Assembly (NCBI RefSeq): GCF_019599045.1 | Contig: NZ_CP080623.1 | Span: 2,812,501-2,876,500, forward strand | Direction of reading: 5' to 3' | DNA from: Roseovarius sp. SCSIO 43702 | GTDB lineage: Bacteria; Pseudomonadota; Alphaproteobacteria; Rhodobacterales; Rhodobacteraceae | DNA length: 64,000 nt | Shown here: positions 36,956 through 45,962 of the stretch, one piece after another | How positions within the stretch are numbered: the first letter of the stretch is position 1 | Layout: every line of letters begins with the position of its first letter | Made by a program: the position numbers and the translations under genes | Notes under the pieces: generated by a model | What the model saw: the letters and a program-made list of their open reading frames with translations, nothing else | What the model was told of the DNA's origin: nothing | Databases searched by the model: none

Positions 36956-39900
36956 TCAATGGAAATCGCGTGATTTCGGGATCACCCTCGCATTGCGTGG
37001 ATGTCCCTGCGGCCCCTGCGGCACGGCTTTTCTGACCTCGTCGGCCCGCGCCAGTGGCGGCTCCATCATATCGTTCGACAACCGTTCAAGCGCATCGCTG
37101 CGATCCTTCAGGTGGTGCGCCACCACGTGAATGACCTCCTCGCTGCGTTGCACCACGCCCTTCACGTCAATGATCCGCGCGCCCATGACGACCTTCCGAA
37201 ACCCTTCCATCGTCTTGGGCCACACGACAAGGTTCGCCACGCCCGTCTCGTCCTCCAGCGTGATGAAACATACGCCCTTCGCGCTTCCTGGCCGCTGCCG
37301 GATGAGAACGATCCCGGCCAGCCGGACGGACTGCCCGTTACGCATGTCCTGCAACATGGCGGCCGAGGCGTATCCTTGCCGTGCCATGCTCTTGCGCAGG
37401 AATGACATGGGGTGCGCCTTGAGCGAAAGGCGCGTGGTCTGGTAATCTGCCACCACATGCTCGCAAATCGGCATCTTCGGCAGATCGAAACGCAGCTCTT
37501 CCCCCTCATCTCTTTCGGCAAAAAGCGGCAAATCGGGCGCATCGCGCAATGCCCGCGCGTCCCATAATGCCTGACGGCGATCGAGCATCATCGACCGCAT
37601 CGCATCCGCCGCCGCGAGCTTGCGCACCGTTCCCGCATCGAGGCGCGCACGCATCTTCAGATCCGCCAGGTCGGTGAAAGGCCGTGTCCGCGCTTTCATG
37701 ATCCGCTCGGCCATCCTGCGCGCCACCCCATCCACCTGCCTCAGTCCGAGCCGCACGGCAAAAACACCGGGGCGCACAGGTTCGAGCGTGCTGTTCCAAT
37801 CGGAATAGTTCACGTCGATCGGACGCACTTCGACCATATGTTCGCGCGCGTTCCGCACGATCTGCGCGGGCGCATAGAACCCCATCGGCTGCGAATTCAG
37901 CAGGGCGGCGCAAAAGACCTCTGGATAATGGCACTTGATCCAGCTCGAAACATAGACCAGGTGCGCGAAACTCGCCGCATGACTTTCGGGAAAACCGTAA
38001 TAGCCGAAACCCTTGATCTGGTTGAAACATCGCGCGGCGAATTCGGGATCGTAGCCGCGCCTGACCATCCTCCCGGTCATCTTCTCCTCAAGCGTCTCGA
38101 TCTGTCCTTTCGAGCGGAAGGTCCCCATGGCCTTGCGCAACTGGTTCGCCTCTTCCGAAGAAAACTCCGCCGCGACCATGGCGATCTTCATCGCCTGTTC
38201 CTGAAAGATCGGTACACCCATGGTGCGGCCCAGAACCTTGCGCAGCTCATCCGGATCATGCGGCGGGGCGGGGGCGGGATAGTCTTCGGGCTCCGCTCCG
38301 CTGCGCCGGCGCAGATAGGGATGCACCATGTCGCCTTGGATCGGCCCGGGACGCACGATCGCCACCTGTATGACCAGGTCGTAGAACTCGCGCGGTTTCA
38401 GGCGCGGCAGCATGTTCATCTGCGCGCGGCTTTCCACTTGGAAGACACCGAGGCTGTCGCCCCGGCACAACATGTCATACGTCGCGGTATCGTCATCCGG
38501 GATGCCGGCAAGGGTCAATTCCCGGTCGTGATGAACGCGAATGAGATCGAATGCCTTGTGAATGCAGGTCAGCATCCCGAGCGCCAGGATATCCACCTTG
38601 AGAATGCGCAGCTCGTCGATATCGTCCTTGTCCCATTCGATGAAGCTCCGCTCCGGCATGGCGCCGTTGCCGATGGGCACGGTGTGGGTCAGTGGCTTCT
38701 CCGTCAGGATGAAGCCCCCCACATGCTGCCCAAGATGACGCGGCATCCCGATCATCTGATCGGCTAGCCGGATGGTCCGCGCCATCAGCGGATCGCCAAG
38801 ATCAATCCCCGCCTGCGCCGCTTCCCGCGCACCCATCTCGCGGCCCCATGAGCCCCAGATGGTCTTGGCCAGCGCGCTGGTGACGTCCTCCGACAGCCCC
38901 ATGACCTTGCCCACCTCGCGCACGGCCATGCGCGGGCGGTAATGGATCACCGTCGCACAAAGCGCGGCCCGGTCACGACCATACTTGTCGTATATGTGCT
39001 GAATTACCTCCTCGCGCCGCTCATGTTCGAAATCGACGTCTATGTCCGGTGGCTCCTTGCGTTCCTCGCTGATGAATCGCTCGAACAGTAGATCGTTCTT
39101 CGCCGGGTCCACGGCCGTGATACCCAGAACATAACACACCGCCGAATTGGCTGCCGATCCCCGCCCCTGGCACAGGATCGGCGGATCGCATTCGTACCGC
39201 GCGAATTTCACGATCTGCTCGATGGTGAGGAAATACTGTGGGATATCAAGCTTCCGGATGAGATCGAGTTCCTTCCGCAAGGTCTTCTCGAGCTTGGGCG
39301 AAAGCCCTTCGGGATAGCGCCGCGCCGCCCCTTTCCAGGTCAATTCCTCGAGATATTCCTGCGGCGAACGTCCGTCGGGCACCGTCTCCCTGGGGTAGTC
39401 ATAGGCCAGTTCCCTCAGATCGAAATCGCAGGCATCCGCAATGTCACGCGTGGCCTTTATGGCGTGCGGCCACTCGGAGAAAAGCGCCTTCATCTGCGCA
39501 GGCGATTTCAGGTGCAATTCGGCATTCGGATTGAGCAGGAAACCCGCCCTGTCGATCGTCGTCTTGTGCAGGATGCAGGTCATCACGTCGAGAAGCGGCC
39601 GGCGCTCCGGCACGTGATAGCGCACGTCGTTGGTGGCCATGATCGAAAGCCCATGGCCGCGTGCAAGCCGGTCGAGCCGATTTATCCGCGCCCTGTCATC
39701 CCCGCGATAGAGATAGCTTGCGGCGACATGCTTCATCGTCGGCAAGGCGCGCACCAGCCGCGCCAGGTTCGCCGCGAACCGCGTCAGGCTTTCGTCCGGC
39801 ACGACGACAAGCTGCACGTCCGCGCCATGCCGGGCCAGATCTTCGATCGTGATGTCGCACGCCCCCTTGGCCTGCCACGCACCTTCGGCGTCATGCATCT

Positions 39901-40255
39901 TGCCCTTGGAAAGAAGTGCGCATAGCCGGCCATAGGCTGCCCGATTGCGTGGATAAGCAAGGAATTCCTCGCCGGTGACAAGCCGTAGACGGCACCCGAT
40001 CACCGGCCGCATCGCGGCCTTGAGGGCCTCGGCATGAAGCCGCACGACCCCGGCCATGGTGTTGAGATCCGCACAACCCAGCCTGTCGTATCCCAGCGCA
40101 TGTGCCGTGGTGGTCAAATCGACCGCGTCCGAGGCCCCTCGCAGAAAGGAAAAACACGTCGTCACGCCCAGTTCAACGTACTCGGCAGGCGGGTTCGGGA
40201 TGAACGCACCTGCCTCTATGGTGCGGCGCGGATGCTGGTGATCGTTTTCAGGCAT
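36956..40255 (-). CDS. dnaE2: error-prone DNA polymerase DnaE2 (ImuC)
   Basis: A 1099-residue C-family polymerase, third gene of the SOS mutagenesis operon. The N-terminal PHP domain begins YVELGVTTCFSFLRGASD. The palm carries PPDIDVDFEHERREEV with catalytic aspartates, and GRGSAANSAVCYVLGI is typical. The C-terminal OB domain contains RLAGIVLIRQRPGSAKGVCF. DnaE2 lacks the tau-binding tail of DnaE1, consistent with the length. It makes translesion mutations together with ImuA and ImuB. A 36-base gap separates it from imuB. Confidence 0.96.
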   Translation of the reverse strand: MPENDHQHPRRTIEAGAFIPNPPAEYVELGVTTCFSFLRGASDAVDLTTTAHALGYDRLGCADLNTMAGVVRLHAEALKAAMRPVIGCRLRLVTGEEFLAYPRNRAAYGRLCALLSKGKMHDAEGAWQAKGACDITIEDLARHGADVQLVVVPDESLTRFAANLARLVRALPTMKHVAASYLYRGDDRARINRLDRLARGHGLSIMATNDVRYHVPERRPLLDVMTCILHKTTIDRAGFLLNPNAELHLKSPAQMKALFSEWPHAIKATRDIADACDFDLRELAYDYPRETVPDGRSPQEYLEELTWKGAARRYPEGLSPKLEKTLRKELDLIRKLDIPQYFLTIEQIVKFARYECDPPILCQGRGSAANSAVCYVLGITAVDPAKNDLLFERFISEERKEPPDIDVDFEHERREEVIQHIYDKYGRDRAALCATVIHYRPRMAVREVGKVMGLSEDVTSALAKTIWGSWGREMGAREAAQAGIDLGDPLMARTIRLADQMIGMPRHLGQHVGGFILTEKPLTHTVPIGNGAMPERSFIEWDKDDIDELRILKVDILALGMLTCIHKAFDLIRVHHDRELTLAGIPDDDTATYDMLCRGDSLGVFQVESRAQMNMLPRLKPREFYDLVIQVAIVRPGPIQGDMVHPYLRRRSGAEPEDYPAPAPPHDPDELRKVLGRTMGVPIFQEQAMKIAMVAAEFSSEEANQLRKAMGTFRSKGQIETLEEKMTGRMVRRGYDPEFAARCFNQIKGFGYYGFPESHAASFAHLVYVSSWIKCHYPEVFCAALLNSQPMGFYAPAQIVRNAREHMVEVRPIDVNYSDWNSTLEPVRPGVFAVRLGLRQVDGVARRMAERIMKARTRPFTDLADLKMRARLDAGTVRKLAAADAMRSMMLDRRQALWDARALRDAPDLPLFAERDEGEELRFDLPKMPICEHVVADYQTTRLSLKAHPMSFLRKSMARQGYASAAMLQDMRNGQSVRLAGIVLIRQRPGSAKGVCFITLEDETGVANLVVWPKTMEGFRKVVMGARIIDVKGVVQRSEEVIHVVAHHLKDRSDALERLSNDMMEPPLARADEVRKAVPQGPQGHPRNARVIPKSRDFH

Positions 40256-40291
40256 ACCAAAACCGCTCGCTTGCAGATTGCGGGCACCTCC

Positions 40292-41824
40292 TCATGCAAA
40301 GAACCCATGCACGAACCAGTGCGGCTCGCCGCCCCGGCCATCGCCATGCACGCCCTCGCGATAAAGCCAGATGCGCCGCCCGTTCTGATCTTCGATCTTG
40401 AAGTAATCCCGCAACCGGGTGCCGGGCCGGTCCTTCCACCATTCCGGCGCGATCCGCTCGGGGCCCGCGTAGCGCACGACACGATGCGTCTGGCGTCGCC
40501 AGACGAACTGCGCCGGCGGGCCTTCAGGCACCTCGTAGAGAACCTTCACCTCCTCGGGACGGTCCAGAAGACGGATGGGCCGCTCTTTGGCCACGGGCAA
40601 GGCAGCCGTCTCCGGCTCGGCAAGTGCGGGCGCCTGCCTTTCGGCCCGTTCGGGCACGTGGCTTTCGCAAAGCACCGTTCGCGTCACGGCGCGCGCACCG
40701 AATTTCGCGGTCAGTCGGTCCACCAGACGGTTGATCTGCACATCTTCGTCCGCTTCGCCATCGAGCCTCTTCTGCACGGTCTGTTCGCGCTCCACCCCTC
40801 CCGCTTCCAACGTGATCAGGTCAAAGCCAAAACCGGGATTGATCCGCTCGATCCTGTCGCGGAACAGGCTGGCCAAATGGGCAGGATCGCGCGTACTGAC
40901 CGAGGTGGCGACCTCCAGGCGGCTCACCTCGCCATCCGTGTGGTAAACGTTAAGATAAAGTCGCCGGCAAACCTCCCCTCGCGCGCCAAGTGTCGTGCAA
41001 AGCGCCTCGCACAGCTCGGGGACATGCGGCGCGGGATCGAGAATCGGTTCGGCAAGGCGGCTCTCCACCCTGGGATGCGGCTTGATCTCGACGCTTGCCA
41101 CCGGCTCGGCCAGTTTTCCCAGTGCCTGATCAAGCCGCATCAGCGGATTGGCCTCAAGCGCCGTCCGGACGAATCGCCGGGCCAGCGAGAGGCGCGGCAC
41201 CTTCATGAGCGCGCCGATGGTCTTGAGCCCCAACCGTCGCAAGAGCAGGAGAGTCTCGGGCTCGAGACGCAGCCCGTCGACCGGCAGGTTCGCCAGCTTG
41301 CGCTCCACTTCTCCTGTTGCGCAAATCGACCGCACCGGCCCAAACCGCGCCAGGGCCCAGGCCGCGCCCCATGTAGGCGCCACGGCCAAGTGCGATGAAA
41401 GTCCCAGCAGGGACAATTTTTCTTCCATGTCTCTCAGCATTCCCGCCTCGCCGCCCATCAGGTGATCCGATCCCGTGGTGTCGAGGATCAACCCGTCCTC
41501 TCCATCCCGCACCGTCCACGGGCACCAGCGCCGTGCCCAGATCGCCAGCCTGTCCAGCGCCGCCCTGTCGCCACCCGGATCGGCGTATTCGACCTGCAAT
41601 TCGGCGCACACGGCGCGCATGTCGACGATCCGCGCACCGGGACCGATGCCCATGCCCCGCGCGGTGCGGTTGGCGGCATGGATGACCGGCCCGTGCTGTC
41701 CTTCGCGAGCCAGAACCAAGGGCACGTCATCCGGTGGTGCGTCGCCCCTGCGCTCCATATGTCTCTGCCATCTCTCCATCGCGAAATGCGGCAGAGAGAT
41801 CGAGACGATCCGTCGTCCGGTCAT
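40292..41824 (-). CDS. imuB: ImuB, catalytically inactive Y-family polymerase homologue
   Basis: A 510-residue Y-family protein. The N-terminus reads RRIVSISLPHFAMERW, where active Y-family enzymes have an Asp-containing metal motif, so polymerase activity is probably absent as in other ImuB proteins. A C-terminal region with HRVVRYAGPERI and DYFKIEDQNGRRIWLYREG matches ImuB and is thought to link the clamp and DnaE2. The start overlaps imuA by 98 bases, so the two are co-translated. Confidence 0.94.
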   Translation of the reverse strand: MTGRRIVSISLPHFAMERWQRHMERRGDAPPDDVPLVLAREGQHGPVIHAANRTARGMGIGPGARIVDMRAVCAELQVEYADPGGDRAALDRLAIWARRWCPWTVRDGEDGLILDTTGSDHLMGGEAGMLRDMEEKLSLLGLSSHLAVAPTWGAAWALARFGPVRSICATGEVERKLANLPVDGLRLEPETLLLLRRLGLKTIGALMKVPRLSLARRFVRTALEANPLMRLDQALGKLAEPVASVEIKPHPRVESRLAEPILDPAPHVPELCEALCTTLGARGEVCRRLYLNVYHTDGEVSRLEVATSVSTRDPAHLASLFRDRIERINPGFGFDLITLEAGGVEREQTVQKRLDGEADEDVQINRLVDRLTAKFGARAVTRTVLCESHVPERAERQAPALAEPETAALPVAKERPIRLLDRPEEVKVLYEVPEGPPAQFVWRRQTHRVVRYAGPERIAPEWWKDRPGTRLRDYFKIEDQNGRRIWLYREGVHGDGRGGEPHWFVHGFFA

Positions 41825-42404
41825 AGCTGGCCACCCATTGCCCCGGTTTCGTCCCCCGCGACCGGAAAAGATCGAGCGACCACCGCGGCGCGCCCGGTGA
41901 TCTCGCGTCGTGCGGATGCCGAGCCGAAGGCAATGACGCGATCCGCCACCTGTCCCGCGCCGCGCTCAGATCGGGCGAGGCGGCGTGGCGGACAAGCCAA
42001 CACGGAACCTTCGCCGCTTCCGACCGCATGGCCAGCCGTTTGGTCGCGGTGAAATCCACCTTGGCAGGGTTGCCCCATATCTCTCCGATCACGGCTCCGA
42101 GGCCACGACATCGCAAGCCGTCTTCCATCGCCCAGAGCACATCCGTCTCGCGTGTCAATCCGACCATGATGATCGGTCGTTCGACTCCGATCCCCGTCAG
42201 GTAGGGTCGCCCCGCTTCCTTGCGCGAAAGCCGGTCCTGAACCCACAGGATAGGCGCGTCGCCCCGCGGAAGGCGCGACAAGACATAACCCACCGCGCCG
42301 GCATCCATCGCCGAGGCGGAAAACACCTCCGAAAGCGTCACGCCGAACGGAGTCGGACATGCCCTCTCTTCTGCCAAACGCTTTCCCGATTTGATCAACT
42401 TCAT
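41727..42404 (-). CDS. imuA: ImuA, SulA/RecA-like mutasome protein
   Basis: About 225 residues. The protein has the degenerate RecA-like character of ImuA (VTLSEVFSASAMDAGAVGYV; PILWVQDRLSRKEAGRPYL; GAVIGEIWG). I prefer the ATG at 42404 because the GTG at 42428 would lie right against the LexA box at 42431–42445. It heads the imuA–imuB–dnaE2 operon, induced in the SOS response. Confidence 0.9.
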   Translation of the reverse strand: MKLIKSGKRLAEERACPTPFGVTLSEVFSASAMDAGAVGYVLSRLPRGDAPILWVQDRLSRKEAGRPYLTGIGVERPIIMVGLTRETDVLWAMEDGLRCRGLGAVIGEIWGNPAKVDFTATKRLAMRSEAAKVPCWLVRHAASPDLSAARDRWRIASLPSARHPHDARSPGAPRWSLDLFRSRGTKPGQWVASYDRTTDRLDLSAAFRDGEMAETYGAQGRRTTG

Positions 42405-42430
42405 CCACGCGACACCGAATCCCGGCACAT

Positions 42431-42445
42431 GTTCACTATTTGTTC
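42431..42445. promoter_or_regulatory. LexA (SOS) box, GTTC-N7-GTTC
   Basis: GTTCACTATTTGTTC is a perfect alphaproteobacterial LexA site (direct repeat GTTC with seven bases between), 27 bases upstream of the imuA ATG at 42404. It would place imuA–imuB–dnaE2 under SOS control, as known in related organisms. Confidence 0.9.
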
Positions 42446-42480
42446 TAATCAGTGATCCGGGTTTGTCAAACCTCGCCGTG

Positions 42481-43170
42481 TCAGTTGCCTTTGATCGTGA
42501 AGTCCGGCGTGCCGGCCCATGTCAAGGTCCAGTTCGCTCCCGGACGCACGTTCTGGATGATGCCCGGATCGAAAGCCACGAAACAGCGTCCGCCCTCGTG
42601 CCGCACCGAAGGGTAGACCAGCCCGCGATATCCCTCGGCACGCAGATCGGCAGCCAACGCCTGCCCCGCCGGATACCCCACGTTCGGATCGGGATCGAGC
42701 GCGGGGTGCACCTCGTCGCGAAGATCAGGAAAATCCCCGATGAAATCGGCCAGAAGCTCCACGTATCGCGCCTCGTGTTCGAACCGGCCTACGAAGTTGA
42801 GCTCGCGCGTGCGGTGATATCCTACCTCCTGCGCGCTCGTCAGCATGTCCCACGCACAATACCACGCACCCCGCTCGCCCGTATTGAAACGGTTTCCCGT
42901 GGGTCTCGTATAGGTGAAGGCCGCGTTGATATGACTTTGCCCATAAAGCCTCAGGTCACGTGACCGGCGCGCGAAGGCCAGTTCCCTGCGATCGAGCGCC
43001 GGACTGCCCTCCCGCTCCGCGACCAGACGCGCGCTCGTTTCGCCCTCAATCTCGGCCAAGACCGCCGCCTCCTCGTCGCTGTCGACCAGCCCGCGCAGAA
43101 CCGGGGGCTTGTGATGCGTCTCGGAAATAAGTCGGACAAGCGCGCGGTCGTTGAGCGTGGTGACCCTCAC
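42481..43170 (-). CDS. RES-domain toxin
   Basis: A 229-residue RES-family protein. The three residues naming the family are visible: Arg in YTRPTGNRFN (89 or 94), Glu115 in TSAQEVGYHR and Ser188 in YPSVRHEGGRC. RES toxins degrade NAD+ (phosphorolysis or hydrolysis). A GTG at 43170 overlaps the antitoxin stop (GTGA), giving a coupled antitoxin-first pair. This is longer than many RES toxins because of an 80-residue N-terminal extension. Confidence 0.9.
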   Translation of the reverse strand: MRVTTLNDRALVRLISETHHKPPVLRGLVDSDEEAAVLAEIEGETSARLVAEREGSPALDRRELAFARRSRDLRLYGQSHINAAFTYTRPTGNRFNTGERGAWYCAWDMLTSAQEVGYHRTRELNFVGRFEHEARYVELLADFIGDFPDLRDEVHPALDPDPNVGYPAGQALAADLRAEGYRGLVYPSVRHEGGRCFVAFDPGIIQNVRPGANWTLTWAGTPDFTIKGN

Positions 43171-43556
43171 GCCCCGCCCCTGAGCGCGTCGACATAAGAT
43201 CGCACGCGCAGGATCTTGGGCAATCCGCCTGCGATCATCGCATCCACGGGCCGCACCCCGTCGAATTCCGGCCCTGCATTCGCCAGCCGCACCCATTCGC
43301 GTGAGAGGGGCGGATCGAAATAAAGCTCAAGCGACTTGTAAAGCCCCACGAGTCCGCTCAGCCGAAGCATCTGGTCCCGCGACAACTGCCCGGCGAATGT
43401 CGGCTTCTTCGCGCGTTTCCATGTGGATTCGGTCATATCGGCCAAGGCCGCCGCCTCGCGCAGGGTCAGACCCCACTGCTCGGCGATGCGCCCATACGCC
43501 TTGAGCGCCACAGCCTGGCGATCAGGCGCCGCCTGCTCCATCACGAGATGTTCCAT
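43167..43556 (-). CDS. Xre/MbcA/ParS-type antitoxin
   Basis: A 129-residue antitoxin. An Xre-type helix-turn-helix lies in the N-terminal half (GLTLREAAALADMTESTWKR), and the C-terminal half is the toxin-binding ParS/MbcA domain (LSRDQMLRLSGLVGLYKSL; NAGPEFDGVRPVDAMIAGG). I use the ATG at 43556, preceded by AAGGAG, rather than one 16 codons upstream. It lies first in the pair and its stop overlaps the RES start. The palindrome at 43592–43621 is the likely autoregulatory operator. Confidence 0.9.
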   Translation of the reverse strand: MEHLVMEQAAPDRQAVALKAYGRIAEQWGLTLREAAALADMTESTWKRAKKPTFAGQLSRDQMLRLSGLVGLYKSLELYFDPPLSREWVRLANAGPEFDGVRPVDAMIAGGLPKILRVRSYVDALRGGA

Positions 43557-43591
43557 GGCTTGCTCCTTACCGTTCAAGCCACAATATAAGA

Positions 43592-43621
43592 CCATATGAC
43601 CCAATTATCAAGTTCATATGG
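43592..43621. promoter_or_regulatory. palindromic operator of the RES/Xre pair
   Basis: CCATATGA (43592–43599) and TCATATGG (43614–43621) form a perfect inverted repeat with half-sites 22 bases apart centre to centre, two helical turns. The flanking DNA is A/T-rich and lies upstream of the antitoxin start, in the gap to the molybdoenzyme gene. Confidence 0.65.
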
Positions 43622-43633
43622 ACAATTTCGAGA

Positions 43634-45883
43634 TTACTCAATCCGGCTGACCTGCACCAGTGCCGTATGCGCGCTGCTCCCTTGCCCCAGGCGCGAGGTT
43701 CCCCGGTCGAGCGTCAACACGTTTGGATTGCCCTGTGGATCGGTATTCTCGCCCGGATCGCCAAACCATGCCCCCGTAGGCAGCGCGACGACACCTGGGT
43801 GGATATCGTCCGAAACGGACGCCCGCGCGAAACAAGCCCCCCGAGCGTTGTGAAGCCGCACGATTTCCCCATCCGCGATTCCCCGGGCCTCCGCATCCAC
43901 CGGATGCAGGGTGACACGCTCAGGCCGCGCACCTTCCTCGTCCGCGAGCGCGGCTTCCAACTGACTATGAAGCTTGTCCCCCGGCTGTGGCGAGACAAGA
44001 TGCAGCGGCGCGCTTTCCTCAGCGGCTCCCAACCACTCCGCCGGAGGCAACCAGACCGGATGACCGGGACAGTCGTCGTAACCGAACCCCGCGACTTTCT
44101 CCGAAAATATCTCGACCCGACCCGACGGCGTGGTGAGTGCATGTTCCTCGGGATCCTCGCGAAAGCGGGTCAGGAACGACGGCACGTCCGTTTCCGGCTT
44201 GATCGGCAACTGCATCCAGTTCTCTTCGCGCAAGGCATCGAACGCCGGCACATCCACTCCCACATCCGCCGCCTGCTCACGAAACGTCCCGTAGAGATGG
44301 CGCAGCCAGCCCTCCACGTCCCGCCCCTCGGTAAACGCTTCTCGCACGCCCAACCGTTCGGCCAGGCCGGCGAAGATGTCGTAATCATTGCGCGCCTCCC
44401 CCACCGGCTCGATCAGTCGCGGCATGTAGAACAGGTAATCGTCCAGGTTGGCCCGCCCGATATCCTCGCGCTCGAACGGTGTGGTGGCCGGAAAGACGAT
44501 ATCGGCGCGCTTGGCCGTCGCGGTCCACCACGGCTCATGCACGATGATCGTTTCCGGCCGCAGCCACGCCTCGTGCAGCCGATTGAGGTCCTGATGATGA
44601 TGGAACGGATTCCCCCCGGCCCAATAGATCAGCCGGATATCAGGATAGGGTGCCCGCCGCCCGTTGAAATCATACGGCATTCCGGGGTTGAGCAGCATAT
44701 CCGCGATCCGCGCCACGGGAATGACCTCCCCGACCGGGTTCACCCCCTGATCGAGCGCGAGCCCGCTCAGCCGCGTGAAGGACTTGCCGATCCCGCCGAT
44801 CGCGCCATAGCCATACCCGACCCCGCCGCCCGGCAGGCCAATCTGTCCCAGCATCGCGGCCAACACGGCCGACATCCAGTAGGGCTGCTCCCCGTGCTCG
44901 GCCCGTTGCAGCGACCAGGCCACGGTGATGAGCGTACGGGTGGTGGCCATGCGGCGCGCGAGCGCACGAATGTTGTCGGGCGCCACTCCGCATAGCGGCG
45001 CGGCCCATTCCGGGCTCTTGGGGGTTTCGTCGCTCTCACCCATCAGGTAGGGCCGGAACCGCTCGAACCCGGTGGTATAGCGCTCCAGGAACGCGTGATC
45101 GCTCAGCCCTTCGCTCTCGAGCACATGCGCCAGCGCCAGCATCAACGCGGTGTCGGAAGCGGGCCGAACGGGAATCCACTCGCAGCCCTCGGGAGCATCG
45201 GTGCGCTGCGGCCCGATATTGATGCAGCGCATCTTCGGATCGTTCAGAAACCTCTCGAACCAGCCGCCGGTCTCGTGCTCGGTGATGCCACCCATGCTCA
45301 CCTGCGAATTTTTCGGATTGATTCCCCCGAACATCACAAGCGTCTCGGTATTCTCCGCTATGCTGCGCCAGCTATGCTGCGACCCGTATGTGTATTTGAG
45401 GAAGTTCACCCCAAACACATGCGGCATGATCGCCTGTGCACAGCCGGTCGAGTAGCTCCCGAACGACGCCACATAGCCGCCGATACTGTTGAGGAACCGG
45501 TGCACCTGGCTTAGCGCGTGGTGAAACCGGCCGGCAGAGGCCCAGCCATAGGATCCGCCGAAAATGGCCTTGTTGCCATGGACCTTGCGGACACGATCCA
45601 GTTCCTCCGCCGCGATATCGAGCGCCTCGTCCCACGGTAGCGCGACGAAATCGTCCTGTCCCCGTTGCGCCCGATCCCGGTTTTCCAGCCATCCACGCCG
45701 GATCGAAGGCCGCTCGACCCGCGTGCGATGATGCACGGCCTTCGGCAGGATGCGCGAAATCTGCGAAGGGCCGGGATCCCCGGCAAAGGGTCGCGCCCCC
45801 ACGATCCGGCCGTCGCGCGTCTCAATCTCGACCGCGCCCCAGTGAGTCGAAGTGACGCGCGTTTGGATCGAAGTATCGCTCAT
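43634..45883 (-). CDS. molybdopterin oxidoreductase, DMSO/biotin sulfoxide reductase type
   Basis: A 749-residue molybdoenzyme of the DMSOR family. No Tat signal and no N-terminal 4Fe-4S Cys motif are seen, as in cytoplasmic BisC. The molybdenum-coordinating Ser is probably in GSYSTGCAQ. Other family motifs are WRSIAENTETLVMFGG, YWAGGNPFHHHQDLNRL and PATTPFEREDIGRANLDDY, then a C-terminal cap (TTPSGRVEIFSEKVAGFGY). The likely role is reduction of methionine or biotin sulfoxide, or other S/N-oxides. No chaperone or cytochrome partner is adjacent. Confidence 0.88.
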   Translation of the reverse strand: MSDTSIQTRVTSTHWGAVEIETRDGRIVGARPFAGDPGPSQISRILPKAVHHRTRVERPSIRRGWLENRDRAQRGQDDFVALPWDEALDIAAEELDRVRKVHGNKAIFGGSYGWASAGRFHHALSQVHRFLNSIGGYVASFGSYSTGCAQAIMPHVFGVNFLKYTYGSQHSWRSIAENTETLVMFGGINPKNSQVSMGGITEHETGGWFERFLNDPKMRCINIGPQRTDAPEGCEWIPVRPASDTALMLALAHVLESEGLSDHAFLERYTTGFERFRPYLMGESDETPKSPEWAAPLCGVAPDNIRALARRMATTRTLITVAWSLQRAEHGEQPYWMSAVLAAMLGQIGLPGGGVGYGYGAIGGIGKSFTRLSGLALDQGVNPVGEVIPVARIADMLLNPGMPYDFNGRRAPYPDIRLIYWAGGNPFHHHQDLNRLHEAWLRPETIIVHEPWWTATAKRADIVFPATTPFEREDIGRANLDDYLFYMPRLIEPVGEARNDYDIFAGLAERLGVREAFTEGRDVEGWLRHLYGTFREQAADVGVDVPAFDALREENWMQLPIKPETDVPSFLTRFREDPEEHALTTPSGRVEIFSEKVAGFGYDDCPGHPVWLPPAEWLGAAEESAPLHLVSPQPGDKLHSQLEAALADEEGARPERVTLHPVDAEARGIADGEIVRLHNARGACFARASVSDDIHPGVVALPTGAWFGDPGENTDPQGNPNVLTLDRGTSRLGQGSSAHTALVQVSRIE

Positions 45884-45962
45884 GGCCCGTTGTCCTGCTG
45901 TCCAGTCGGTTCAACCAGCATTCGGGCAAGAACGGGAGGCAGTCAACACGCGGCGGTCCGCT

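Noticed and set aside
40034..41398. A 454-codon frame antisense to the imuB and dnaE2 genes.
   Set aside because: Arises from codon bias opposite the ImuB coding strand; no recognisable motif.
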